Source: Anaerolineales bacterium (GTDB taxonomy: Bacteria > Chloroflexota > Anaerolineae > Anaerolineales > Anaerolineaceae). Taken from it: DNA of 21,703 bases. Of the stretch, positions 1 through 7,229 are shown piece by piece (the first letter of the stretch is position 1; every line of letters starts with the position of its first letter). Position numbers and translations under genes: made by a program. A model generated the notes under the pieces. The model was not told the DNA's origin. It ran no database searches and saw only the letters and a list, made by a program, of their open reading frames with translations. The DNA is taken from the NCBI GenBank assembly GCA_020060485.1, contig JAGVAB010000041.1, forward strand, positions 1-21,703, written 5' to 3'.

Positions 1-1
1 C

Positions 2-247
2 CACATCGCCGCCTCGATCATGCTCAACCACGGCATCCCGGTTATGACAGTATCTTCCATCCTGGGACACTCACAGCCCAGCACCACCCTGAACATGTAT
101 GGGCACCATTTCAACACAGCCAACGTGCAGGCGGCAGTCATGATGGATGACATCTTTGATGTCGCCCAGCCCTGCATTCTGCCCCCGGAATTTCAGAAGC
201 TGATCCGCAAACAAGGTGCGAATCTTAAAGAAAGTTTTGAGAAGTAA
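2..247 (+). CDS. Tyrosine recombinase/integrase, C-terminal fragment (gene continues left of window)
   Basis: This is the last roughly 80 residues of a phage-type (XerC/D, Int) tyrosine recombinase, which cuts and rejoins DNA through a covalent phosphotyrosine intermediate. The open frame runs in from the window edge. The visible part starts with HIAASIML, equivalent to the end of the family's HxLRHT/AAS box, and continues with LGHSQPSTTLNMYGH, the conserved LGH histidine and the catalytic tyrosine (codon at 98-100). A tail of about 50 residues follows the tyrosine. The arginine-bearing N-terminal boxes lie outside the window, so activity cannot be judged. The gene points at the 3' end of a tRNA-Arg 106 bases away, the usual arrangement for an integrase at the edge of the element it mobilises. 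A weak A/T-rich hairpin right after the stop (about 247-278) could terminate it. A chromosomal XerC/D is possible but less likely here. Confidence 0.82.
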   Translation, partial: HIAASIMLNHGIPVMTVSSILGHSQPSTTLNMYGHHFNTANVQAAVMMDDIFDVAQPCILPPEFQKLIRKQGANLKESFEK

Positions 248-287
248 AAAAGTTTTGCACGCGTTTCGCACACTTTTTAAGATTGAA

Positions 288-332
288 GTCTGGTGAAGGG
301 CAAAATACCGCCATATATGCCGTTCACCAGAC
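288..332. other. Inverted repeat/hairpin between integrase and tRNA-Arg
   Basis: A perfect 10-bp inverted repeat (GTCTGGTGAA at 288-297 and its complement at 323-332) is extended inward, after one mismatch, by a 4-bp stem (299-302 with 318-321), leaving a 15-nt loop. No T-run follows on either strand, so it does not look like a classic intrinsic terminator. Its position in the short gap between integrase and tRNA would suit an integrase or excisionase arm site, or an RNA structure ending the integrase transcript. The function is inferred only. Confidence 0.5.
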
Positions 333-352
333 CTCTACCCCCCACATATAGG

Positions 353-425
353 CGCCCCCGGCGCGACTCGAACGCGCAACCAACTGATTCGAAGTCAGGT
401 ACTCTGTCCATTGAGCTACGGGGGC
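353..425 (-). tRNA. tRNA-Arg, anticodon UCG
   Basis: Read on the minus strand from 425, the sequence folds into a complete 73-nt cloverleaf. The acceptor stem GCCCCCG pairs with CGGGGGC, the D-stem is GCTC/GAGT, the anticodon loop is CTTCGAA with anticodon TCG, and the T-arm is GCGCG-TTCGAGT-CGCGC. The discriminator base is G. The outermost anticodon-stem pair is a C/T mismatch. CCA is not encoded (the next bases are CCT). The tRNA decodes CGA. The 3' end lies towards the integrase gene, and the 3' half is the expected attachment core. The gene appears intact, as is normal when the element carries a copy of the tRNA end. Confidence 0.93.
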
Positions 426-439
426 CTGGGCAGAGAAAT

Positions 440-445
440 ATTATA
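440..445 (-). promoter_or_regulatory. -10 box of the tRNA-Arg promoter
   Basis: On the minus strand a perfect TATAAT lies 14 bases before the first base of the tRNA. No good -35 is seen (GCATTG at 463-468 has a 17-base spacer but is a weak match). A short GCGC-TTTT-GCGC hairpin at 467-478 lies just past the stop of the preceding lipoprotein gene and may separate the two transcripts. The tRNA therefore probably has its own promoter rather than depending on read-through. Confidence 0.6.
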
Positions 446-478
446 CCTTAATTCATCTGCCGCAATGCGCTTTTGCGC

Positions 479-1603
479 CTAATCCGTAATGCGCGGGTTG
501 AACCAGAAGCTCATATCATCCTCCGGCCCGCCATCCGTGAGCACGTAAAAATTGATCCCGATCTCCTGCCCCACCAGTCCCAGGTCTTGCAGGTTGATGT
601 TCACTTCCTGGGTGAAGCCGTCATAGTACTCCGCATATTCTGCCAGCGGCACCTCGACATCATTTATGGTGGTATAGGTGATCTTCATCTTGACCTTGCA
701 GTTGGGGTAACCAAACTGGCAGCCTACCAGGCTTTGCAGGCGCGCTCCCGGGAAAATCTTGATCGGCCGGAAACGCCCCACGATCTGGCTGTTGTTTTCC
801 TGGGGCGGCGCCATCACCAGCGAAGGCGAAGCGGCAATGCCATTCTCCATGGTCAATTGTTTATAAGTCGTATACCAGCCTTTCTTGTCGCCTTCCACAC
901 TGGGACAATACAACAGATTCTCGCCGGTACTCCAGCTTGCGCTGCACAAATTATCCAGAAAATAATAGGCTTTGGCCACGTTGATCTCGGTGTAGAGCGG
1001 TCTGTTGTCTGCCCCCACCCCAAACACGGTACCGTCCGGGCTGCGCATCTTCCAAAAGCCAATATATTTCCCGAGCTTCTCCGGGGCAAGCAGTTCCACA
1101 GAGATCAATCCCATCTCGCCCGGGGCTACCGGGTTGATCACCAGGGCCTGGGCCGCTGGTGAGCCCAGTTGATCTCCGGAGAGGAAGATCAATTCATACT
1201 TGCCGCTCCAGGTGGTCACGCCATCGTTGCGCAAAGCCCAGGTTTTCTTGAAGCGTGTGCCCGGCGGTATACTGACGCCATCCGGGATCGTGATGTCGCT
1301 TAGGAAAGTGGCTACATCCCAACCCGCCGCACCACCGGCAGTCGGGGTGATCGCACCGGGCGCTGGCGTGGCTGTGGCCGCCTCAGTCAGTTTCGGTGTG
1401 GCAGTGATAACGCGCGCCTCACAATCTGCCGCCAGTTCTGTTTTCACCGCTTCCACCGTGGCAGCCACCATCGCATTCACCAGAAAATCCACATCCATCG
1501 TGCGGCTGGGTTCCAGTTCCACCGCCGCAGGGGGAGCACTGCACGCGCCCAACACAAGGGCCATCACCAGCATTGCTGCTGCAGTTTTCCAAAATTTATC
1601 CAT
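479..1603 (-). CDS. Lipoprotein with NBR1-type Ig-like domain
   Basis: A 374-residue secreted lipoprotein. Residues 1-21 form a signal peptide ending in lipobox LGAC, with Cys21 as the predicted lipidation site. A low-complexity Thr/Pro/Ala linker follows (about 66-92). Residues 95-208 match the NBR1 central Ig-like domain in style (DITIPDGVSIPPGTRFKKTW, then LRNDGVTTWSG and WKMRSPDG), a beta-sandwich common in Chloroflexota surface proteins. The C-terminal part (about 212-374) is probably another beta-rich domain that I do not recognise; it has cysteines at 220, 233, 295 and 302 that could form disulfides. The start is supported by GAGGTG four bases upstream. The start overlaps the VanZ-like stop by 8 bases as ATGGATAA, the same junction used by the second permease, indicating translational coupling. 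It is last in the ABC operon; a role as an extracytoplasmic binding or scaffold partner is inference. Confidence 0.85.
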   Translation of the reverse strand: MDKFWKTAAAMLVMALVLGACSAPPAAVELEPSRTMDVDFLVNAMVAATVEAVKTELAADCEARVITATPKLTEAATATPAPGAITPTAGGAAGWDVATFLSDITIPDGVSIPPGTRFKKTWALRNDGVTTWSGKYELIFLSGDQLGSPAAQALVINPVAPGEMGLISVELLAPEKLGKYIGFWKMRSPDGTVFGVGADNRPLYTEINVAKAYYFLDNLCSASWSTGENLLYCPSVEGDKKGWYTTYKQLTMENGIAASPSLVMAPPQENNSQIVGRFRPIKIFPGARLQSLVGCQFGYPNCKVKMKITYTTINDVEVPLAEYAEYYDGFTQEVNINLQDLGLVGQEIGINFYVLTDGGPEDDMSFWFNPRITD

Positions 1604-2024
1604 TTTTCACCTCATTTATCCCAGATGCTTGCCCCCTGTTCAATTTGCGCAGAGCCAGCCAACCCAGCGCAGCGCCGCCAACATCCACCAGCAGGTCAAA
1701 AACCTCGCCCCGGCCCGGCAGCCTTCCGGCACCCCATAATTGTAACCCTTCTTGCGAAACAGCCACCAGCAGCAAAATCGCCGCCTGCCCACGCCAGCTC
1801 AGACGCGGGCTGAAAAACCAACCCAGGCCAAATGCCAGCACTGCGTACAATGCCGCATGCATCACCACGTGTACCCAGAACGGCGCAAACACCCGGTTGA
1901 ACCATGTTGCCCATGCAGGGTAGGCACGGCTGGCCCAGGCCATGGGGAACAAAATGCCCATCAGCCACAACAGCAAAGCGGCACCAGCCAGGCATTTCTT
2001 CAGGCCCTTCCTAAACTTTGCCAA
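1596..2024 (-). CDS. VanZ-like family membrane protein
   Basis: A 142-residue integral membrane protein with about four hydrophobic segments (roughly 10-30, 48-70, 80-95 and 110-126). The VanZ-like family pattern is visible: HAALYAVLAFGLG, then a conserved Glu-Gln pair in SQEGLQLW, then GRGEVFDLLVDVGGAALG. VanZ gives low-level teicoplanin resistance in enterococci, but most family members have no assigned function, and nothing here proves antibiotic resistance. Translation must start at TTG (2022-2024), because the next Met is at residue 22. A GAGGG six bases upstream supports this, and the gene overlaps the end of the preceding permease by 14 bases. It sits inside the NatAB-like operon, coupled on both sides, so it probably works with the transporter or in the same envelope process. 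Confidence 0.8.
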   Translation of the reverse strand: MAKFRKGLKKCLAGAALLLWLMGILFPMAWASRAYPAWATWFNRVFAPFWVHVVMHAALYAVLAFGLGWFFSPRLSWRGQAAILLLVAVSQEGLQLWGAGRLPGRGEVFDLLVDVGGAALGWLALRKLNRGQASGINEVKNG

Positions 2025-3240
2025 TGAAGGCCCTCAGAAACCGGGTCAGCTTGAGCGGGCTGCCAGCCAGCATGATTTGGGCATGGAACAAGCGCGTGAT
2101 ACTGGTGATGATCCACACCACTGTCAGTGTCATCAAAACCACAGCCAGCATAAGCTGCCACAGCGGAACATCGCTCACGACCAGGCGGGTCATCATGATC
2201 ACCGGCGCGGTAAACGGGAACAGGCTCATCCCTACCGCCAAACCGGATTCCGGTTTGTTGATGATAAAGACGAAAACCATCAAACAAGCGATCAAGGGCG
2301 CCGAGACAAACATTGAGTATTGGGTCGATTCCTTAACATTAGGCACCACTGCCCCCACGCCAGCCAGCAAACTGGCATAGATGCCATATCCCAGCAGGAA
2401 AAACACCACGCCCCAAACCAGGGTGGATACAGGCAGCAGGAAGACTTCCGAAAGGCCAAACTGCCGGCCGCTCATCCGCAATAATCCATATGTGCACGCC
2501 AGCCAGAAAGAGGTCTGCAGCAAGCCTGCCAGCCCGCCGGCAGCGATCTTCCCCGCGATCAGTTCAATTGGCCGCAACGATGTCAGCAGCCCTTCCAGCA
2601 TCCGGTTCTCTTTTTCTTTGGTCACACTGCGCAACAGCAGGCTGGCATTGCCAAAGATAAGGGAATAAAACAACAACGTGAAGAGATACGGCAACAGAAA
2701 CGTCATGAACGATTTTGGGGAACGCTGTGGTTTCTCTGATAGCAACTCCACTTCCAACGCCATCGGCGATTGGTAAAGCTGATATACATCCAAATTGCGA
2801 TCCAGCAAATTGTAGGTCATCAGGCCATCAATCTTGTGCTTGCCATCCAGACTGCCCAACAGGCTACTGGGAGCATTGAATTGTGTTACCAGGCCATTTT
2901 CCATATAATCGGCGTCAATCACCAACCAGGACTGAATTTCTCCGGCAGCGGCAGCCTGCTGTGCCTGATCCTCCGTCTCAAAAGCCAGCAGCAATTCTGT
3001 CAATTCCTGTGGAACCTCAATAGCCAATCCGCTATGGTCCACAAAACCGTCGATCAGGATCTCCTCCTTGGGCACGATCAATTCCTCAAAAATGGCCATA
3101 GACTGTTCAGCACCCAGGCTTGATGCCACCGTCATGACAACGAACGGCACCAATGGCACCAGAAACAGCACAAGCAGGAAGGATTTTCGCAGCGCCAGTG
3201 TTTGCAATTCATGGCGAAAAACAAGCAGAAATTTATCCAT
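2011..3240 (-). CDS. ABC-2 type transporter permease (NatB-like), second permease
   Basis: A 409-residue membrane subunit of an ABC-2 type transporter. Layout: one N-terminal membrane helix (about 20-42), a large extracytoplasmic domain (about 45-180), then about five membrane helices. The segment VTKEKENRMLEGLLTSLRPIELIAGKI, seen here as its two halves, is the cytoplasmic coupling-helix motif typical of NatB/ABC2_membrane_3 permeases. The start at 3240 (MDKF) overlaps the first permease by 8 bases and has GGAAGGG upstream. With the first permease it probably forms a heterodimeric channel driven by the ATPase at 4468-5370. NatAB of Bacillus exports sodium; here the substrate is unknown. Many relatives are annotated only as ABC-2 exporters. 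Confidence 0.85.
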   Translation of the reverse strand: MDKFLLVFRHELQTLALRKSFLLVLFLVPLVPFVVMTVASSLGAEQSMAIFEELIVPKEEILIDGFVDHSGLAIEVPQELTELLLAFETEDQAQQAAAAGEIQSWLVIDADYMENGLVTQFNAPSSLLGSLDGKHKIDGLMTYNLLDRNLDVYQLYQSPMALEVELLSEKPQRSPKSFMTFLLPYLFTLLFYSLIFGNASLLLRSVTKEKENRMLEGLLTSLRPIELIAGKIAAGGLAGLLQTSFWLACTYGLLRMSGRQFGLSEVFLLPVSTLVWGVVFFLLGYGIYASLLAGVGAVVPNVKESTQYSMFVSAPLIACLMVFVFIINKPESGLAVGMSLFPFTAPVIMMTRLVVSDVPLWQLMLAVVLMTLTVVWIITSITRLFHAQIMLAGSPLKLTRFLRAFIGKV

Positions 3241-4471
3241 GACTGCGCCCTTCCTTTACAAACAATTCTTTCAGGCGCAGCCGCCTGTCAAATTGCATGA
3301 TGCCGCTGCGGAATGCAACCCCAGCCAGCCATAAAACCAGTGCTGTGGTGAGCAAGGACAAAGCAAAGGACAGAATAATATGAAGCGCAGGCACTTCAGA
3401 GAATGCCATGCGAAACGGCATGGACAGAGGCGCCGAAAACGGGATAAGGCTCAAGACCAGCGCAATTTTTCCCGTTGGCTCGAACATCAATTTGGTCAGG
3501 AAGAAGAACGGGATCATAAAGATCAGTGAGACCACCCCGGAGATCTGCTGTGCTTCGCGGTCTTCGACCACAACCGATCCCAAAATGGTCAACAAGGCAG
3601 AAAACTGCACCACACCCAACATCACCAGACCAGCCGCAACCCACACTAAACCAGCATCGAATCCCATGTCGACGAAATTGGGCAAAAACGCCGCCCCGAT
3701 GCCAACGGCCAGCAAAGGCAGCCCACCCCACACCAGCAATTGCGTCAAACCAATGGCCAGATTACCGATGATCTTTCCTGTCATTAATTGAAGCGGTGTG
3801 ACGGATGTCAACAAAATCTCCACAGTGCGGTTTGTCTTTTCATCCATGACGGCATTCAGCATATATCCGCTGGTCAAAGCAATAATAAACATGAACAGAA
3901 TGCTGAAAACCATCGGCACAAACATTTTCCACAAGAATGTGCCCTCAACCCTCTGCAGGGCAGAAGGCGCTTCACCTTCGCTCACTGGCCGCACCGTTTG
4001 AACAATGCTGCCGATCAACAGCCGGTCAGAAACCTCGGGAGAATAAGCTGCTGCCAAATTTCGCCGCAGGAAGGCTTTCACATCAACCTCGGCTTGTTCT
4101 TCAGGATATTTTTCCGCCACAAGACGCACTTTTCCCGTGGAGAAATAGGTTTCATCCACAACATAAAGTGCGCTGATCTGCTTGTCTTCCAGGCTTTTCC
4201 GCCCGCTTTCTTCATCCGCAAAAACGACAATATCCGTCTGTGTATTTACCCGCTGATGATCCTGCATCCATGCGGAAGATTGTTTGCTGCCGGTTTGATC
4301 AACAATACCCACCGGCTTGCTGCTGAACAACGAAAACACCATGAGCACCATAACCACTCCCATGCCAAACAGGATGAAGACGGGGCTGAGCAGCACCAGC
4401 AAAAAGCGTTTACGAAACACGATACAAGTATATTCAAATTTCGCCACGCGCCACAATTTCAACAGCATCAT
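3233..4471 (-). CDS. ABC-2 type transporter permease (NatB-like), first permease
   Basis: A 412-residue permease with the same architecture as its neighbour: an N-terminal helix (about 22-48), an extracytoplasmic domain (about 50-180), and a C-terminal set of helices. The coupling motif NAVMDEKTNRTVEILLTSVT is the hallmark of the NatB/ABC2_membrane_3 family. The start overlaps the ATPase stop as ATGA, so translation is coupled. Two adjacent Met codons open the gene, and either could be used. The two permeases are only distantly similar outside the coupling motif, as expected for an obligate heterodimer. The direction of transport is probably outward, inferred from the family. The substrate cannot be read from the sequence. 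Confidence 0.85.
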   Translation of the reverse strand: MMLLKLWRVAKFEYTCIVFRKRFLLVLLSPVFILFGMGVVMVLMVFSLFSSKPVGIVDQTGSKQSSAWMQDHQRVNTQTDIVVFADEESGRKSLEDKQISALYVVDETYFSTGKVRLVAEKYPEEQAEVDVKAFLRRNLAAAYSPEVSDRLLIGSIVQTVRPVSEGEAPSALQRVEGTFLWKMFVPMVFSILFMFIIALTSGYMLNAVMDEKTNRTVEILLTSVTPLQLMTGKIIGNLAIGLTQLLVWGGLPLLAVGIGAAFLPNFVDMGFDAGLVWVAAGLVMLGVVQFSALLTILGSVVVEDREAQQISGVVSLIFMIPFFFLTKLMFEPTGKIALVLSLIPFSAPLSMPFRMAFSEVPALHIILSFALSLLTTALVLWLAGVAFRSGIMQFDRRLRLKELFVKEGRSHG

Positions 4472-5370
4472 TGTGATTCCCCATTCACAATTTGAATGAA
4501 GATCTCCTCCAGTGATGGAGTGGCCACAGCAAAGCTCTCAATTGGGATGCCGCGTTCCACCAGGGTTTTAAGGATCTGATCACTGGTCGTGCCTTCTGCC
4601 AGATGCAGCAAGGAGGAACCATTCTGCGGTCCGATGGCAGCCACACCCGGCAGATCGACAGGCAGCGGCTGGGGAGAGGTGATGATCACTTCCTGTGAGG
4701 CATACTGGCGGCGAATGTCGGCCAGCTGGCCATACAACACCACCCGCCCCTGATGGATCATGGCGATGCGGTCACACAGTGCCTCCACTTGATGCATCTG
4801 ATGCGAACACATCACGATCGTAACCCCCCGCTCTCGTTCCTGGCGAAAGATGTCCTTAACCATTTGCGTATTCACCGGGTCGAGCGCAGAGAACGGCTCA
4901 TCGATGATGATCAACTCCGGCTGATGGATCAGAGTGGCGATCAATTGCGCCTTTTGCTGCATGCCCTTACTCAGTTCCTTGACCTTCTTCTTGCGGTGTT
5001 CTGCCAGGTCAAAACGCTCCAGATAATCCTGCAAACGTTCCTTGACTTCACTACGCGAAAGGCCCTTAAGTGACGCCAGATAGGATAGACAGCGTTCCAG
5101 CGAAATGTCCTGGTATAAACCGCGTTCCTCCGGCAGATAGCCAATGCGCTGTTTGGTCGCTTCATTCATCTCTGCGCCCAGAACCTGAACACGCCCCGCA
5201 TCCGGCTTGTAAATGTCCAAAATGATACGGATGCTGGTCGTCTTTCCAGCTCCATTCGGGCCCAGCAAACCAAAGATCTCTCCGGCTGATACGTTAAAAG
5301 TAACATCATCCACGGCTTTCATACTGCCAAAAGATTTGCTGATCCGATCTACTTCAACCACATTCATCAT
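4468..5370 (-). CDS. ABC transporter ATP-binding protein (NatA-like)
   Basis: A 300-residue ATPase that powers the two downstream permeases. Visible motifs: Walker A GPNGAGKT (37-44), signature LSKGMQQK (133-140), Walker B LIIIDEP (153-159) with catalytic Glu, and H-loop His190 in MCSHQ. The LPEERGLY segment (79-86) after the Q-loop region is typical of NatA-type proteins. The C-terminal 80 residues fit the DUF4162-like extension of the same group. The start at 5370 has GGAGG five bases upstream; a second in-frame ATG follows directly. It is first in the five-gene operon, behind an extended -10 promoter. Sodium or drug/peptide export are known roles of the group; neither can be chosen here. 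Confidence 0.9.
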   Translation of the reverse strand: MMNVVEVDRISKSFGSMKAVDDVTFNVSAGEIFGLLGPNGAGKTTSIRIILDIYKPDAGRVQVLGAEMNEATKQRIGYLPEERGLYQDISLERCLSYLASLKGLSRSEVKERLQDYLERFDLAEHRKKKVKELSKGMQQKAQLIATLIHQPELIIIDEPFSALDPVNTQMVKDIFRQERERGVTIVMCSHQMHQVEALCDRIAMIHQGRVVLYGQLADIRRQYASQEVIITSPQPLPVDLPGVAAIGPQNGSSLLHLAEGTTSDQILKTLVERGIPIESFAVATPSLEEIFIQIVNGESQ

Positions 5371-5401
5371 TCATTCCTCCAGGCTACAATGCACTTCCTC
5401 G

Positions 5402-5410
5402 ATTATAACA
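5402..5410 (-). promoter_or_regulatory. Extended -10 promoter of the NatAB-like operon
   Basis: On the minus strand TGTTATAAT gives a perfect TATAAT with the TGn extension, 31 bases upstream of the ATPase ATG. The -35 position falls inside the terminator hairpin of the preceding gene and shows no consensus, which an extended -10 tolerates. It would drive all five overlapping genes. Confidence 0.6.
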
Positions 5411-5421
5411 AAGCAAATAAA

Positions 5422-5449
5422 AAAGGCCGGGGAAAATCTCCAGGCCTTT
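5422..5449 (-). terminator. Intrinsic terminator of the orphan BMP-type ATPase gene
   Basis: A hairpin with a 7-bp outer stem (AAAGGCC/GGCCTTT) and an inner G/C-rich stem. On the minus strand it is followed by TTTTTTATTTG. It lies 24 bases past the stop of the ATPase gene at 5474-7006 and separates that gene from the NatAB-like operon. Confidence 0.85.
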
Positions 5450-5473
5450 ATCATCTTCCTTGCTCTATCAACT

Positions 5474-7006
5474 TCAGACGATAACACCGGCTTCTTCCAA
5501 AGATGCACCCGCCATCAACAGACCCAGTTGCTCACGGTTGGCGACATCCGCATCCACAACAGCCACGATCTTGCCGCGGTACATGACTGCAATCCGGTCA
5601 GAAAGTGCCATGATCTCATCCAGTTCTGCCGAAACCAGCAGCACTCCCAAACCTTCATCCCGCATTTCGATGATCTTGCGGTGAATATACTCTATCGAAC
5701 CCACATCCAGGCCGCGGGTTGGTTGATTGGCGACCAGCAGCTTCACCGGCCGGGAAAGCTCGCGGGCGACGATCACTTTTTGTTGGTTACCGCCCGAAAG
5801 TGAGGAAGCAATTGTGCGCACGCTGGGTGTCCGCACGTCAAACTGCTGCACCAATTCCTCAGCATTTCTGGAAATTTCTTCCTCCTGCACCCAACCCGTC
5901 CAATTGGAAAATGGCTTTTGATAATAGGTGCACAAAACAAGATTGTCGGCAATAGGATAGGAAAGCACCAGTCCGTGCCGCTGGCGATCCTCCGGGATGT
6001 GCGCCAGCCCTGCTTCGATCAAAGGCCGTGGCGATTTGCTGGTTTTGTCTTGCCCGCCCAACCAGATGCGCCCTCCGAGAGCAGAACGCAGCCCGGTGAT
6101 GGCCTCCACCAGTTCACGCTGACCATTGCCCTGTACCCCGGCCACACCCAGGATTTCACCTGTCCGCACGTACAAGGAAACGCCTTTGACAGCCTCCATC
6201 TTGCGATCGTCCAGCACCTGCAAATCTTCCACACGCAGGATGTCCTCACCGGGGCGCGCCGGTCCTTTTTCAACTTGCAGCAACACTTCGCGGCCAACCA
6301 TCAACGCAGCCAGTTCAGCCTCATTGGTTTCCTGAGTATGATTAAGACCTACCACTTTGCCGCCGCGCAACACGGTGATCCGGTCAGCTACTGCCATCAC
6401 TTCCTTCAATTTATGCGTGATAAAGATGATGGACACGCCCTGTTTCTTCAATTTCTTCATGATGCTGAACAAATCTTCCGCTTCCTGGGGGGTCAGAACC
6501 GCGGTCGGCTCATCCAGGATCAAAATGTCTGCCTGGCGGTAAAGCGCCTTGATGATCTCCACCCGCTGTTGCACACCCACGGCCAGGTCACCCACAATGG
6601 CATCCGGGTCAACATCCAGGCCGTACTGAAGCGACAACTGGCGCACCTGCCCGGCAACTTTCGTCCGGTCCAAAAAGCCCGCTTTTACCGATTCCGCCCC
6701 CAGCATAATGTTTTCGGTCACGGTAAAGACCGGCACCAGCATGAAATGCTGATGGACCATACCGATCCCGGCATCAATGGCATCCTTGGGAGAATTGAAC
6801 TGCACTGGTTGACCCTGCACCAGGATATTACCCTGGTCCGGGCGCAGCAAGCCATAGAGCATATTCATCAACGTCGTTTTGCCAGCCCCGTTTTCCCCCA
6901 ACATGGCATGAATCTCACCCTGCTCAAGATCAAAATTCACGCGATCGTTAGCCAGCACGCCAGGAAATTGCTTGACAATATTCCTGGCTTCAAGAACTTT
7001 AGTCAT
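5474..7006 (-). CDS. Stand-alone BMP/nucleoside-type ABC transporter ATP-binding protein (NupO/RbsA-like)
   Basis: A 510-residue tandem ATPase of the kind that serves BMP-family nucleoside or simple-sugar importers. NBD1: Walker A GENGAGKT (37-44), the MVHQHFMLVP Q-loop region (83-92), Walker B ILILDEP (161-167) and signature-like LAVGVQQR. NBD2: the P-loop reads GVQGNGQ (290-296), lacking the Lys; the signature is intact as LSGGNQQK (403-410); the Walker B region reads LLVANQP, lacking both acidic residues. This degenerate second site is a family trait, so hydrolysis should occur mainly at the composite site using NBD1's Walker motifs. It aligns end to end with the ATPase at 11162-12688 at clearly high identity. 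It has its own promoter and terminator and no adjacent permease, so it is a single-gene unit. GGAGAGGA precedes the start. Confidence 0.93.
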   Translation of the reverse strand: MTKVLEARNIVKQFPGVLANDRVNFDLEQGEIHAMLGENGAGKTTLMNMLYGLLRPDQGNILVQGQPVQFNSPKDAIDAGIGMVHQHFMLVPVFTVTENIMLGAESVKAGFLDRTKVAGQVRQLSLQYGLDVDPDAIVGDLAVGVQQRVEIIKALYRQADILILDEPTAVLTPQEAEDLFSIMKKLKKQGVSIIFITHKLKEVMAVADRITVLRGGKVVGLNHTQETNEAELAALMVGREVLLQVEKGPARPGEDILRVEDLQVLDDRKMEAVKGVSLYVRTGEILGVAGVQGNGQRELVEAITGLRSALGGRIWLGGQDKTSKSPRPLIEAGLAHIPEDRQRHGLVLSYPIADNLVLCTYYQKPFSNWTGWVQEEEISRNAEELVQQFDVRTPSVRTIASSLSGGNQQKVIVARELSRPVKLLVANQPTRGLDVGSIEYIHRKIIEMRDEGLGVLLVSAELDEIMALSDRIAVMYRGKIVAVVDADVANREQLGLLMAGASLEEAGVIV

Positions 7007-7069
7007 CTGCTCCTCTCCAATGGTCTTGAACAGACAAGCTGTATCGCACTTTCAAACCATTGTACAAAA

Positions 7070-7098
7070 AGTATACTTGCTTAAATTTTCCTGTGCAA
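7070..7098 (-). promoter_or_regulatory. Promoter of the orphan ATPase gene
   Basis: On the minus strand TTGCAC (7093-7098), a 17-base spacer, then TATACT (7070-7075), about 64 bases before the ATG. The two hexamers and the spacer length are identical to those of the promoter before the BMP substrate-binding gene at 14118-14146. A CTTGC...GCAAG inverted repeat flanks the spacer (7076-7080 and 7095-7099). Confidence 0.65.
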
Positions 7099-7169
7099 GC
7101 GAATCCTTCTTCCTTTAATAATCGTATGAACCAGCGGAGGTTCTTTGGAAAGTAGCGAGCTGGGTAGTA

Positions 7170-7212
7170 GGTGGGGGTGATTGTGGTGCTCAGTGCCACA
7201 ATCACCCCCACC
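7170..7212. promoter_or_regulatory. 17-bp perfect inverted repeat, candidate operator
   Basis: Arms at 7170-7186 and 7196-7212 are perfectly complementary around a 9-base spacer. The left arm begins GGTGGGGGTG. The right arm covers the expected -35 position of the promoter for the UroD-like gene, so a bound protein, or an RNA hairpin made by read-through, could control that gene. The length and perfection exceed ordinary operators, so a palindromic mobile repeat remains possible. Confidence 0.55.
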
Positions 7213-7223
7213 AAAGCTTACAG

Positions 7224-7229
7224 TATAAT
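7224..7229 (+). promoter_or_regulatory. -10 box of the UroD-like gene
   Basis: A perfect TATAAT 61 bases upstream of the ATG at 7291. The -35 position (about 7201-7206, ATCACC) is a poor match and lies within the right arm of the 17-bp inverted repeat, which suggests a regulated promoter. This implies a leader of about 55 nt. Confidence 0.55.

Noticed and set aside
1596..2024. Calling the VanZ-like gene a teicoplanin resistance gene
   Set aside because: Only family-level similarity is visible and no van cluster is present; most VanZ-like proteins have no proven resistance role.
5918..7084. Open frame of 388 codons opposite the orphan ATPase
   Set aside because: It is a shadow of a strongly conserved ABC gene; its His/Gln-rich composition is typical of antisense frames.
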